DNA of 64,000 nucleotides, taken from assembly GCF_037975245.1 (NCBI RefSeq), contig NC_092569.1:9125001-9189000 (forward strand), written 5' to 3'. A program made the position numbers and the translations under genes. This DNA is from Apostichopus japonicus (Eukaryota; Echinodermata; Holothuroidea; Aspidochirotida; Stichopodidae). How positions within the stretch are numbered: position 1 is the stretch's first letter; every line of letters begins with the position of its first letter. Positions 1-10,624 of the stretch are shown here, piece after piece. The notes below the pieces were generated by a model. The model had not been told where the DNA came from and ran no database searches. It saw only the letters and a program-made list of their open reading frames with translations.

Positions 1-61
1 AAGTGAAACGTGATGAGCTGGCCGCGGCATGGGCGGGGGGGGGGGGGGAGGGGCGAGGTGT

Positions 62-234
62 CAATCTCCTAGATTTGTTTTCTCGACAGTAACACATCCA
101 AAAATTCACACAACGCAGATATTAAATCGTTGAATTAAGTATAAATTTAAAGTCAGTTCCAGACGGTCATTCTGCGAATCTGATTGATCTGATCTGGTAA
201 TCTGTTAATCTGATCTGTTATCTGGTGACTAAAT
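62..234 (+). repeat. left terminal inverted repeat
   Basis: Left arm of the 5.1-kb element. It ends inward in a degenerate run of gatct and aatct units (about 178-234). It pairs with 4969-5151. Confidence 0.75.
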
Positions 235-1643
235 AAATATGCACAATTATAAGAAACGGTCGCGAATAAGGAAATGGAACTAATAATAAACAATAATGAC
301 AATAATCAATTACCTACAGGAATACATAACTTTACACAAAATCAATAATCATGGAACAGAATTCTCAAAGCAAATACCTTTAAACACATTTTATTATGTG
401 ACGTAAAATAGACCCTTACCTTTCATAGACACCCATAGACATCCAGAGGTTGAAGTGTACACACATACTTTGCGGAGCTCTTAAATTCGTTCATTTCTGG
501 GATCGTTCTTTTTCATCAAAATACTTTGTGATTCGTTGTGTCTGTGGAGTTATTTATTGTCTGTTCCTGACATTCTGCATGTTTTTGTGTTCAATCTGTG
601 CTGTTTTGTTTTTTGATTCGTGCTGTCCGTACGATTTAGGTCTGTGGCGTCAGTGTATCCTATCGCTCGGCGTGTAGTCTCTGTTGAGCCTAATCTGCTC
701 ATCGTGAGTTATCGATTTTCTGTGTTCGCTCATTTTCTGTGCCTTAGTGTTTTCGTTATGCAGGCGTCACACTGTCGCCAAGTTGACACCAGATGGCCAT
801 ACGAATATGGAATTTTGAATTTCGCACGAAGATGGCCCCGAACTTGGTCAACAGCCAATCAACAGCCGAAGCAAGTACGATGCCTACAGAAGGTCACACG
901 ATGGCACCCGAACCACACACGAAGGCAACACGAAGATGTGCATTTCTATATAAGTAGTTTACCCGCAGGACACACGAATGCCACACGAATACACGACGGC
1001 TATACACGACGACGTATTGATAAGTACATATTCGAATGCTAGAAAGGCAAATAGCAAGAAGGCTTAGAATGTGATTTTAATGCAGCGTCGAGCAAAGATA
1101 TTGTGTTTGTTTGCGATACGTGTGGGAAATTTAAGGAATTAGAGGAGCTATTGAATAGCTGTAATTGTGAATGGACTGAAGCCAGGAATAGTCATGGGCG
1201 GCGATCCGTACTTCCGAGTGGGGGGGGGGGGGGGATATGACCTTGTTGACTATCTAAGCGTAGCGCCACCATGAGTTGGCGCGAAGCGTACAAGAAAATG
1301 TTGGGATTTACAAACCCTCTAGATGGCCGGAAACGGCACTTGCCGAGGTTTCCAAGCGGCATATACCCAACTTTAAAATAGGGATTTCATGTCCGAAATA
1401 TCTCATAATCAGGATCCAAAATACTTTTTTTTTAATTTCGGGTGTTATTTTGGGAAAAGTGCCCCTGTCAATCTTGTTTCAGGCGCTACGTTAGAATGTT
1501 CGAGAGCTCTTTATATTATTCGATGAAGAAAATGGCCTCATGCAGGCTATTATAGGCCTATACAAATGCAATACAAAATTACACATAGTTACATTCCTAG
1601 GTACCGATTGCTAGGGCATCCAGGTGAAACGTACGTGTATTAA

Positions 1644-2020
1644 CAGGGGCGTCGGAAGCTATTTTTGATTGGTACGGAAGATCAGAGTGTGACCATCTAC
1701 CATAATTATCGGGGGGGGGGTGGGGGACGTTTGGAAGGTCAAACTACGCTACGCGCCACCATTGGTTGGCGCGTAGCGTAATGGAGAAAATTTTGAAAAA
1801 ATGCCTCCCAGATTGCAGGAAATGGCACTTCCCGAGCTTTTCTTCTGTGCATTCTCCCTTGTCTGTTTTTGTACCCGATTAATCTTCTGAAACACATTTT
1901 GAAGTATGTTTTCATTTTGGTTCTTTATTTTTTGCCTTTTTTTCTTCTTAGTGCTACTTTTTTCTCCTTGTTTTTTTGCGCCGTGAATATTGGTCCGGCG
2001 AACCGCTCCGACGCCCCTAA
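1644..2020. mobile_element. probable nested second hAT-like element
   Basis: It begins caggggcgtcggaagc and ends gctccgacgccccta, which is nearly the reverse complement. Imperfect attaa-containing repeats flank it. It contains the near-perfect 14-bp stem palindrome at 1745-1780. The degenerate target duplication leaves the borders uncertain. Confidence 0.5.
1745..1780. repeat. hairpin core of a dispersed repeat
   Basis: Arms tacgctacgcgcca (1745-1758) and tggcgcgtagcgta (1767-1780) are perfectly complementary around an 8-nt loop. Related cores lie at about 1255-1290, 32594-32640, 41318-41365, 44041-44125 and 56763-56800, each inside a hAT-like element. Confidence 0.75.
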
Positions 2021-2585
2021 TTAAGCATTACCCTGGTAACATGAGATTCTCAGCTGTTCGAGGGAACATGTACGTGTGTAGGCCTACTATAGGGCCTATA
2101 TGAATACTATGAGGGTGCATGTATGTACTATATCAATACCGTGGGCGCAATAATACATTTTGTTGTTATAGGGCCAATGAAGCCTACAGTCAACTATTCT
2201 TGCTTTATAAAGACGGTTTATTTGAAAAGATCGCACTGCGTTTATGGTATAGGCGAGAAATGAAGCTAAAAAGAGCAGTACATTCACGATGATGCATAAA
2301 TGAAGGCATGAAAATATTCTTATTCCTGGCATTTGGTGGGGGGGATATGGTGTATTACATCCCCTCCACCCATTTTCATGGGGGGATATATCCCCCCATC
2401 CCCCCAGGATCGCCGCCCATGGGAATAGTACAACAGTGAGTAGTGCAGTTGTTGAAAGGGATTTTTTTTGTAAGGATATTCCAACTTGTAATGGATTCGA
2501 GGTGTTACCTGTGGAGGAGTTGCGTGATGTTTGTGATGGGAATGATCATAAAGTCTCCCAGGAGTGAAATAGTTAGTGGTTAGTA

Positions 2586-3190
2586 GTGGACGTAGAACGT
2601 GACGATTGTGACGTGATTAACGATGGAAGTGTGGTTGAAAACAGTGGTCACCGGGGACGGGAGAAGTCAAAAGGAAGAATGGTATTGTGTTGGGATTCAC
2701 TGGTGCGTTATGAGGACCGAGAGTTCTGCAGGGTGGATCTAGCAAAAAGGGTCAAGGTATGTTTGCCAGGGGCCAAAATCCAGGATGTCAGTGAAAGGGT
2801 AAACAAACTTGTGTCAAATGAGGAGGTGGTTGTGGACCAGGTAGTTACCAATAATGTGCAGAAGGAGCCACTCGACATAATTCGGTCAAGGTATCACGAA
2901 TTGTTGTTTAGCCTAGCATCAACTCGTGCTAAACTTGTCATCTGTAGTATATTGCCAAGATTTGACAACAAGGTTCAGTAACATTAGATGGTAAATTGGA
3001 ATGGTTTCTTGCATAGTCTGTGTTCTGACTTCGGCTTCACATTTGTTGACATGTGGTCAAGTTCCAAGGGTATAAGGGATTTGTTTGCCAGGGATAGGTT
3101 GCACGTAGCTAATACTGTGTCCTCGTTGTTTGGTAGGATGGTGAATTACTCTGTTGAACAGCTATTTTTAAAGTTAAATGTGGGGGGGGG
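2586..3190 (+). pseudogene. SGNH/GDSL hydrolase-like domain of the LINE
   Basis: Two open stretches (2586-2981 and 2988-3251) separated by stop codons read as one domain. Near residue 30 there is VLCWDSLVRYED in the place of the GDSLxR block, then CLPGAKIQDV, VVTNNVQKE in the place of the GTND block, SILPR, and finally LFARDRLH in the place of DGLH near the catalytic Asp/His. These blocks are in the order of the esterase module known from some CR1/L2 retrotransposons. The Gly of GDS is Trp and the DG of DGLH is DR, and stops interrupt the frame, so it is unlikely to be active. Confidence 0.6.
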
Positions 3191-3320
3191 GGGGCTGGGG
3201 GAAGGCATAAATGTTGATAAGGATTATGTTTCTAGTGGATTGTGCTTATAGGCGTTTTGAAAGCAAGGAAAGTGGTAGTCATAGTTCTAACATCATCAGG
3301 AGGCATGCTAAGGTACACAG

Positions 3321-3716
3321 TTTCAGGGATAAGCTGAAGATTGTCTTTACCAATGCTAGAAGCATTCGTAAACATTTTGCTAAATTTACTGTTCTTCTTG
3401 AGGATCTGAAACCTGATGTGTTTGGTATCACAGAATCTTGGTTACTGGGAGGACATCGGTAGTGCTGAGGTTTTTTACCCAGGGTATGTTGTGTATCGTC
3501 AGGACAGGAGGGATACTCTTGCTGTCTTGTCTTGTCTTGCTGTTTGATTCAATTAGAAAGGCTGCTAAAGGCGATGTTGTTATAATGGGCGACTTTAATT
3601 TTCCTGACATTAATTGGATAGATGGTTCCAGTGGTAGGAAGGGTAATAACTTTCTAGATGTTGTGCAATATTGCTTTTTACATCAGCATGATACTTTCCC
3701 TACTTTTTCCCTATGA
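3321..3716 (+). pseudogene. LINE endonuclease (EEP family) remnant
   Basis: FTNARSIRKH followed by LKPDVFGITESWL is the N-terminal signature of the apurinic-like endonuclease of non-LTR retrotransposons, and VIMGDFNFPDINW is the downstream GDFN block. The frame shifts just after ESWL (about 3450): the following EVFYPGYVVYRQDRR is read in another frame. The stretch between the RRD block and GDVVIMGDFN is far shorter than in family members, so an internal deletion is likely too. Confidence 0.7.
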
Positions 3717-4420
3717 GGTCTCTTCTAAAAGCGATTCTGAGAAATTTCAAACGGATATGGATAATGTTTTTTCCTAGTCTCAGGGATGGCAAATGCTTTT
3801 AATATTGATAAATGCAAGGTGATGAATATTGGTAGTAGTAACCAAAAGTATACATACAATCTTAATGGTGAGGACTTGCAGGAGGTCTTTGTTGAACATT
3901 GTCTGGAAGCTGCTAAATGAGGTAATAGGGTTTTAGGTATGATCAAGAGGAACTTCAGTTTCTGAAAGAGGACATAGTAGTTAGGCTTTATAAGCAGTTG
4001 GCTAGGCCTCATCTGGAGTATGCTGTGCAGGCGTGGAACCCATATTTTGCTAATGATGAGGAATTACTCGAAAAAGTCCAGAGGAGGGCTACTAGGATTA
4101 TTAGTTCCTTAAATGGTGCTCTTTACTATAGGCGGTTACAACTGTTGAATCTCACCACACTGTAGCTTAGGAGGTTACGTGGTGACTTGATTCAGGTTTA
4201 AAAGATTGTGTATGGTTTTGACAAGTTATCCTTCACTGACTTTTTCATGTTTGCTAATGGTAGCTGTACCGGAGATCATTGTCTTAAACTCCAAAAGTCA
4301 CAAAGTAGGATAACATTCGCCATAACGTTTTTCTAAGGGTTGTGAATGAGTGGAACGGTGTGCCGGAGAAAGTTGTATTTGTTAGTAGTGTGAATGCATT
4401 GGACAAGCACTTTTAGCATT
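3717..4420 (+). pseudogene. reverse transcriptase C-terminal remnant of the LINE
   Basis: Broken frames read SEKFQTDMDNVFS, FNIDKCKVMNIGS and then VRLYKQLARPHLEYAVQAWN plus EKVQRRATRI (about 3970-4110). This is the conserved tail that follows the polymerase core in CR1/L2/Jockey-type LINEs. The palm motifs with the catalytic aspartates are absent: endonuclease sequence ending near 3716 joins this tail directly. Frameshifts and stops occur throughout. Confidence 0.7.
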
Positions 4421-4968
4421 GTCATCGGGTCTGAGTGTTTGTGTCTTCAGTTTTTTCTCTTCTATAGGGTATTTGATTCGGACTTGAGTGTCCCTCCTGA
4501 TCCCTTTTTCTACTAAACTAAACTAAACTCTAGACAATATCATTCTTAATTAAACATATATATATATAATACGTTACATCAAAGGAGGTTGAAGGAAATA
4601 TAACTTACATGAAACTTTTGGCTTTAATCATATACAAAACAAATATACGTCGATCCTCATCAATCGTTATCGTTAATGTGAATCAATTAATTAGAATGAA
4701 CCAGAAGCAAACAGACTAAAGGCTAATTTAAACCAAGGACGCAACTCACACGCACGACGATATGCGTAACAACGCAAAACACAGCGTCACACACATTGAA
4801 ACAATTGGAATCTCATTTACAATTTGACCCATTATCGCTAAACATTTTCTCAGGATGACCTCGTCTAGCTACAAAGCGTCTGACCGCATCAAGCAAGGAA
4901 TCAGCTTCAGGTGATTCAGAGGCTTCCAAATGAATCGCCCTTGACGACAAGCAATGTGAAAAATACAA

Positions 4969-5151
4969 GATAACAGATCTGATTAACAGATCAGATTATC
5001 AGATCAGATCAGATCAGATCAGATCAAATCAGATTAGCAGAATGACCGTCTGGAACTGATTTTGAATATTTACTTAATTTCAACGATTTAATATCTGGGT
5101 TTGGTGAATTTTTGGACGTGTAACTGTCGAAAACAAATCTCTAGGAGATTT
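4969..5151 (-). repeat. right terminal inverted repeat
   Basis: Right arm of the same element. Its inner end carries four to five gatca units (about 4997-5025), longer than in the left arm, so the internal microsatellite has changed length since insertion. Confidence 0.75.
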
Positions 5152-8100
5152 ACAGGGGTGTCTAACGGAACGGACACATTCAGAGAACTGCTAAAAAAAT
5201 TCTCGGTTTATCAGTTATTTTCTTATTTTCACTTAGGTTTCAATAAATAAAAAGGACTGAAAGTGATAATAACAAGTTTGGTTCAAGTAGATATTAAACT
5301 CAAATTGCTCGTGGAATGCACAAACATGATCATACGCACATTCAAGCACTCGCCACATCCAATTAAGCTGTCATAAAATAATTAGGTGGTGTCTGTTCAA
5401 CGAATCAGAGTTCATACTTTATGCAGTGGTGGGTTGACAGTAACCGCCGTGGCAAACCGTCGTTTCGAATTTCCACCAGCGGCTAATTGAAGCCAGCAGT
5501 AAAATGGTTTGGAAATAAATAAAAACATCTTCTGAAAGAATTTGATAATAACTCACTGCCGCATGCATGCTTGTAATTTTCGGCTCACTATTTTCGGCAA
5601 CGCTCTCTCATATGCAGTGCGCCTACGGCCGTTCTGCGGTCCGATTTGCCAGCCGCGCATGGCGCTCGAAATGGAGGTACGAAAATATTACAACATCAAG
5701 TGAGCGTAGACATAATATAATCTGGATGAATGTTACTTTACTGGCAAAGATACCTGCATAATTGTTCATAGCAATAGCAAATCGAAAGTACATAATTGCT
5801 TTAAGAAGTACACAAGTACATACAACAAAGAAAATAACCTTTGTGAACTGAACAATGAATTTAGTTTATGTTCACATGTTACATATTTCTCTACATTGTT
5901 TCGTTTTTGTTATGTTGTCAATTATTTAAAATGTTTCAACTCATGTTAACGGTACGATCCAAAAGTATGCTTTCACTTTATATTTAACTCTTTCCAAGGG
6001 TCTTTTGTAATCGAGGTAATTGTCTCGCACCTTTGTACACACTATATATCCGTTTGGAAGTAGTCGAGTATTACCTCAGTTATACTCCCACAGCGGATAT
6101 TAATACTCTACAAACTGTATACTTCGCAAACAAGCTGTATCGAATTTGCGTTATCTTCATTAGGCCTACGGCAAATACGTACTATTGCCGTACATGCATA
6201 CCGCTCCACTGGTTGACATTCATTATGTGTTGTCGGCCATATCAGTCCCTGCAGTCAGTCCTTGCTTATGTATTTATGTAGAGATATCTCATTAGCATTT
6301 ACTGTTACGTAGAGAACAAGTGTAGTAAACGCAATTGAGCCAAGAGCAAGCACTTCGTTTCAGTATACTGTGTACTTCTACAGGATAAACAAAGTAACCT
6401 GCATTAATGTAAGCGAACTACGGTGCTATGCCAGGTGGACTATATACCACGAACATATTACGTATTAATGGGTTTGTAGAAAAGATGAGCGTGCTTACGT
6501 CTGTAACATGTTAGCACATATTTGTCTACTCCTATAGATACTCTTAGATCTGAATTCAAATCGTGATGTAAATTATTTCTTTGTGGGAATAGGCCTAATG
6601 ATATCTTAAATCGTACAACATATATATATACTACTCACGTCCATCTTCAAATATTTGATGCATTTATCCTGGAAGAACCTTAAATCTGTATACACGATTT
6701 CAACTAACACATTGAGACGGAACTTAATGCTGCATATAAACGTGCAAATCAGAATGTTAAAAGGTAATGGAAACGTTGTAGAACGATAAGTCAATTTTGC
6801 AATTGATAGGAATTTCCTTACTGTTTGTTCCGTAGAGATCTGAGTCTCGATTACAGATCGAGAATATGGTCATTTTATCTTATGTAACATTTACGATGCT
6901 ATCTCTAAATACCTAACATTCTCACAAACAGTTAATTTTTGGTAATAATTTGTAGAGCCATACATGCGATCATTTCACTTTCTTGTCAATTGTGTTTCGA
7001 TTATAAGTATGCAATAGAAGAAGTTTTAGTATATGGTATATGCTTGTAACAACAAATGAGGTAACACAGGCGTAAACTAGGAGGTTGGATACCGTGGCAA
7101 CATACTCTTTAGTTCAATTTGCCAAGCATCACGAACACATAATACTTGCTTTATGTAGCGAATATAGCACCTTATTTACAGAAACTGGAACCTATTGATT
7201 CAAAATTATATTTCTCATCAGTATATATTTACTTTTAATCATTATGTTTACCATTTACAACCAGAAAAAAATGAAAAATGAAGCATATTTACCGTAACCG
7301 TACAACTTTGTTGTACAATGAAGCTTTATTAAGTGTACTATTTTCCAGACACTTTTATTATTGCCATTAAGTGTTGACATCGTATAAATTGTTACATCAG
7401 GGCCCTATGCAAAGATAATGTACGGTTTGATTGACAGTTTTGCGAATAAATCGCAGTGTGAACATGGATGGTATAGTGGAGGGGGGGGGGGGGCAGTTTC
7501 TCGGATGCACATAATATCCTATGGTGATTTGCTGGTTGATGATTTATGCATAAAAGTAACAAGAACAACAAAATCAATATTTTACTGTATTTATTATATC
7601 ATTACACATATTTTTTAACCAGTTGAATCAACGTTCAAACTTGCTTTATCTCACTAATGGAGTTTTGTATGTTTGTAGCGTAGCGTATGCAAAAGTTTGT
7701 TCTAAAAAAAAAGTCGATAACTTTATATTTTCTGTGTATGATAATGTAATAGAAACTGCCTATAAAGCTAACCCAAGGGGTTCGTGATTAGTTATCCTTA
7801 TGCGGGCTAAGTTATCCTAGGATAGTCTAACCCTATAGCATAATCTATTCATTCTTGCATGGTCCCTTTCCTTGTTACCTTTTTCTTAATTTCAGTTGTT
7901 GACAATGTTATCCAGACATATAACTTAATTTAACATTTATCGACTATATAATCTTAGGTCTATAGGAGTAATTGCAGCTGTTATAAGTAGCTTCAGTGTG
8001 TATTACGTATGTTACCTGTTATCAGTACAGAATGCAACCATGCGATATCATACACTTCTCCCTATGCCCGCTTTCGTAATGTTGTGAGTCATATAAGTTA

Positions 8101-8380
8101 ACCAATCTTTAACAAAAATGGAAATTATGAAAATATTACAATTAGAACGAGTAAAAAATCTGACGCAAAACTTTAAACTCTTGATATTTTGCAGACGTTC
8201 GGTTTGGAAGAAAGTCGTTACGACCTTGAACTATTGTGGCCATTTTCGATCTAATACTTACGAAGTTTGTGACCAATATCAACCAAGACCATCATCGTCT
8301 GCCCAAACTTCATCTAATGGATCGGAAACAGTTTGTAACAGAGAATCGGTCACGTAACGGACCTACAGGGGAAATGATCT
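5152..8380. other. no gene recognised
   Basis: AT-rich sequence with only short unsupported open frames. A slightly GC-richer patch lies at about 5560-5680 and a poly-G run at about 7480-7492. No domain, splice-linked exon chain or transposon ends were recognised. Confidence 0.5.
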
Positions 8381-8567
8381 TAACCCTTCGCAACGCAAAG
8401 CTTTCAAACAAAGCGGGGCATTATCAAGACAAAGTCAACTCTGAACGTAACACCAAAGGTTCAACGGAAGGTCAAGAAATCTTCCAGCCCATTACGAAAG
8501 CCCACCAACCCCCTCGTTAATGAAGGGCGCAGTCGTCTTACCAAACAATAAGGGATGAATAAACTTA

Positions 8568-8693
8568 GGAACGGCTGAAACAGTGAAAGCAACGGCTGAG
8601 CTGGTCAAAGGAACGGCTAAACCAGTCAAAGTTACCGCTGAACTACTCAAAGCGAATGCTCACTTGGTCAAATCAACAGCTGGGCAAGCAGTG
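8568..8693 (+). repeat. six tandem 21-bp units encoding a heptad, candidate 5' exon of the kinase gene
   Basis: Six contiguous 21-base units encode six heptads of the pattern x-T-A-x-x-V-K (the fifth has NA for TA, the sixth decays). The frame stays open to a donor-like site at about 8726 (TTC|gtaagg, phase 0), which could join the kinase exon at 9314. A TGA at 8556-8558 lies immediately upstream in this frame. Lysine-rich sequence in another frame (about 8402-8550) suggests more coding remnant before it. The repeat would form an amphipathic basic helix. Joining it to the kinase is inference. Confidence 0.55.
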
Positions 8694-9313
8694 TTCAGGT
8701 CTACACAAACTCAGGAAAAGAATATTTTCGTAAGGTGAGACCAAGGTTTGTTCACCACTGTGCATAAATATTATACACAGATATATTGGCGCCAGACACT
8801 TGAAAGTAGGATACACAAATAATCAACACATATATAGTTACAAAAGTGTTCGTGTATTTGTTTAATTTTAATTTAAAAACAATATAGATTGTTTTGTCAC
8901 GCGTACAAAATTTTAACATTAAAGATTTTTCTATATAGACCTGGCCTAACACAAGGTTTCCGTACATTCCTGGCGGAGAGGTGTAGGAGGGTTGGGGGTA
9001 GATGAGGAGTGATTGAGGGTTGTTTTGATCTGTGGAAGGGATAAGAATTTACCATTAATTATATTCCGGGAACGAGAAAGGAGTATTAGGAAAGCGGCTA
9101 AGAAGTGAATAAATGTTTAGCACAGACTCACATTCAATGGATTCCTAGTTTTCGTGCGTACTCGGGACCAAAAATATAAATGGGAGTAAAATTAACGTTC
9201 AATGTAATGGACATTTAAAAATTATTTGTTTTATTTCTCTCCATTCAGGAAAACAAAGAAAACGCTATAACTACAAGCTGTATTTCCAGGAATGCGAGTT
9301 GTTTATTGCAGAG

Positions 9314-10624
9314 CGATCTTCAGTATGTTTAACATGTCATAACCAGAAACCGATTACTCTTGGCAGAGGATGAGCGTATGGAGTAGTAAAACTAATGAAA
9401 AACATCAAATCTGGAAGGCTTTGTGCCATGAAAACATATCAAGATTCTCTAATGAATGCAAAATTATTCAAGGTTAAAAAACCGCTCATTATTCATATCA
9501 TGATATTTGTATTTTTTGGATATAAAAATGCATCAAATAACAACAACATGAAATTAATAGGATTCCTAGGAGTATGTCATGAATATTCATTTGCAGATAA
9601 CACGTTCCAGAATATAACTTCACTGATGACTCACCATTCCCTGGTACTAAACGGTATGACGATATTTATGTTTCGGTTCGACTGATAATCATGTCGTTTA
9701 GTTATGACATGTGAGTGGGACATGGGACATGAGTGGAAAGACACTCATTGCCCGGTCCAACCTCCTCCGCATCATCTTACTCCCACGCACATTTCTGGTC
9801 AACCGATTGTTTTATTAACCACATGCGGCAAGCAAACTCAGTAATAGTTTATCGTATTTATCAAACTAGAAGAAACTAAATTCCGCTCGCGCCAATATTA
9901 TACCATATTTGTGTATAAATTGTGTTGGCTGGAGAAGACCTGAAGATTAAACAAAAATTACTTTTGACATTTTGCTGCGACGAAAGCTATGTAGTTGGAG
10001 TCATACATCGATTTAGTGAGTAAACGCCGTAGTGTCATATACTATTCACGTATTTTTTTTTAAATTTCATTTTTCTCATGTTAAAATGCAAAAGTTTGAG
10101 GTTCAGATGTTAGCTAAACTACGAGGTTTAGAATGTGCCCTAGAACTGTTCGTTATTGTACCAGCAGATGGGAACACTGGGGTGCCTTCTGTCGTTCACG
10201 ACTTTATCGGTGAGTGGACAACATTTTCAAGACATGGACTCTCCGAGCCGCTCTCAAGAAAAAAGATCCTTCCCTCTGCTGTAATTGACCGTATTGCTCT
10301 GAGCATCGTTAAAGCCCTCATTAATGTTCATTCCAGAGGTATCCTTTATTGTGATCTGAAAATCGACAATGTCATGTTGATGCCAGGATTTCAAGACCAG
10401 ACAGGTCCTCAAATCAAACTTATCGATTTTGAAAAGGCAATAAATATGGCTGATCGACCAAATATGAACATTTCAGAGCAAAGAGACATACAGAAGCCCT
10501 TAGGAGGTCCTACCATATTCACCCGGCGGTCATCTTAGGGGCAATGCCATACAATGAATGTTCAGAGATATATTCACTCGGTATATCTTCATATAATTGG
10601 CAGGAGACCACTTTTAGTATCTGA
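9314..10624 (+). pseudogene. protein kinase-like gene, two exons, broken
   Basis: Exon 9314-9472 follows a ttgcagag acceptor and reads ITLGRG-stop-AYGVVKLMKNIKSG, then CAMKTY. These are the glycine loop and the beta-3 lysine of a protein kinase. It splices in phase 0 (AAG|gttaaa) to an exon from 10096 that reads FEVQMLAKL (C-helix Glu region), a hinge near VVHDFIGEW, the catalytic loop YCDLKIDNVML and LIDFEKA in the place of DFG. After a frameshift between 10500 and 10511 it reads HPAVILGAMPY and SEIYSLG, matching the end of the activation segment and the F-helix. Odd points: a TGA inside the glycine loop (9371-9373), HRD changed to YCD, DFG to DFE, and the frameshift. Probably a decayed gene. 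A 5' exon may lie at 8568-8726. Confidence 0.7.

Larger units (their letters stand above)
1193..2421. mobile_element. hAT-type non-autonomous element with perfect TSD
   Basis: Termini are perfect 15-bp inverted repeats, catgggcggcgatcc at 1193-1207 and its complement at 2407-2421. They are flanked by an exact 8-bp duplication, ggaatagt, at 1185-1192 and 2422-2429. Eight-base duplications and CA(G)nGGCGG termini are typical of hAT elements. Removing it rejoins the LINE sequence. No transposase is seen. It carries two copies of the hairpin-core repeat (1255-1290 and 1745-1780) and appears to contain another element at 1644-2020. Confidence 0.85.
450..4530 (+). mobile_element. decayed CR1/L2-like non-LTR retrotransposon, split by a hAT element
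   Basis: In order, the strand carries a possible 5' UTR (about 450-1070), a short ORF1-like stretch with CDTCGKFKELEEL (about 1110-1150), the hAT insertion 1193-2421, an SGNH-hydrolase-like domain (2586-3190), an endonuclease remnant (3321-3716), the C-terminal tail of a reverse transcriptase (3717-4420) and a 3' end of three ctaaa units (about 4512-4530). A short 3' repeat instead of poly-A, plus an esterase-like domain before the endonuclease, is known in CR1/L2-type elements. The catalytic reverse-transcriptase core is missing between 3716 and 3725. Possible short direct repeats (tagaca) lie on both sides, but a full target duplication was not resolved. Confidence 0.7.
62..5151. mobile_element. 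5.1-kb composite element bounded by long terminal inverted repeats
   Basis: The sequence at about 62-234 reappears inverted at about 4969-5151, reading outside-in as ctcctaga, then a tcgacagt block, then tccaaaaattcac, atattaaatcgttga and cagttccagacggtcattct, ending in gatctgatct runs. The arms are about 175 bp and differ by scattered substitutions and small indels, so this is an old element. The interior is mostly a secondary LINE (about 450-4530) with a hAT element inside it; what remains native is about 235-450 and 4530-4968, with no recognisable transposase. No clear target duplication was found. The superfamily is unknown, and it could also be a very large foldback-type element. Confidence 0.7.

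Noticed and set aside
620-1042. 140-residue ORF
   Set aside because: No domain; it falls in the probable 5' region of the decayed LINE and its codon pattern reflects cacgaa-type repeats.
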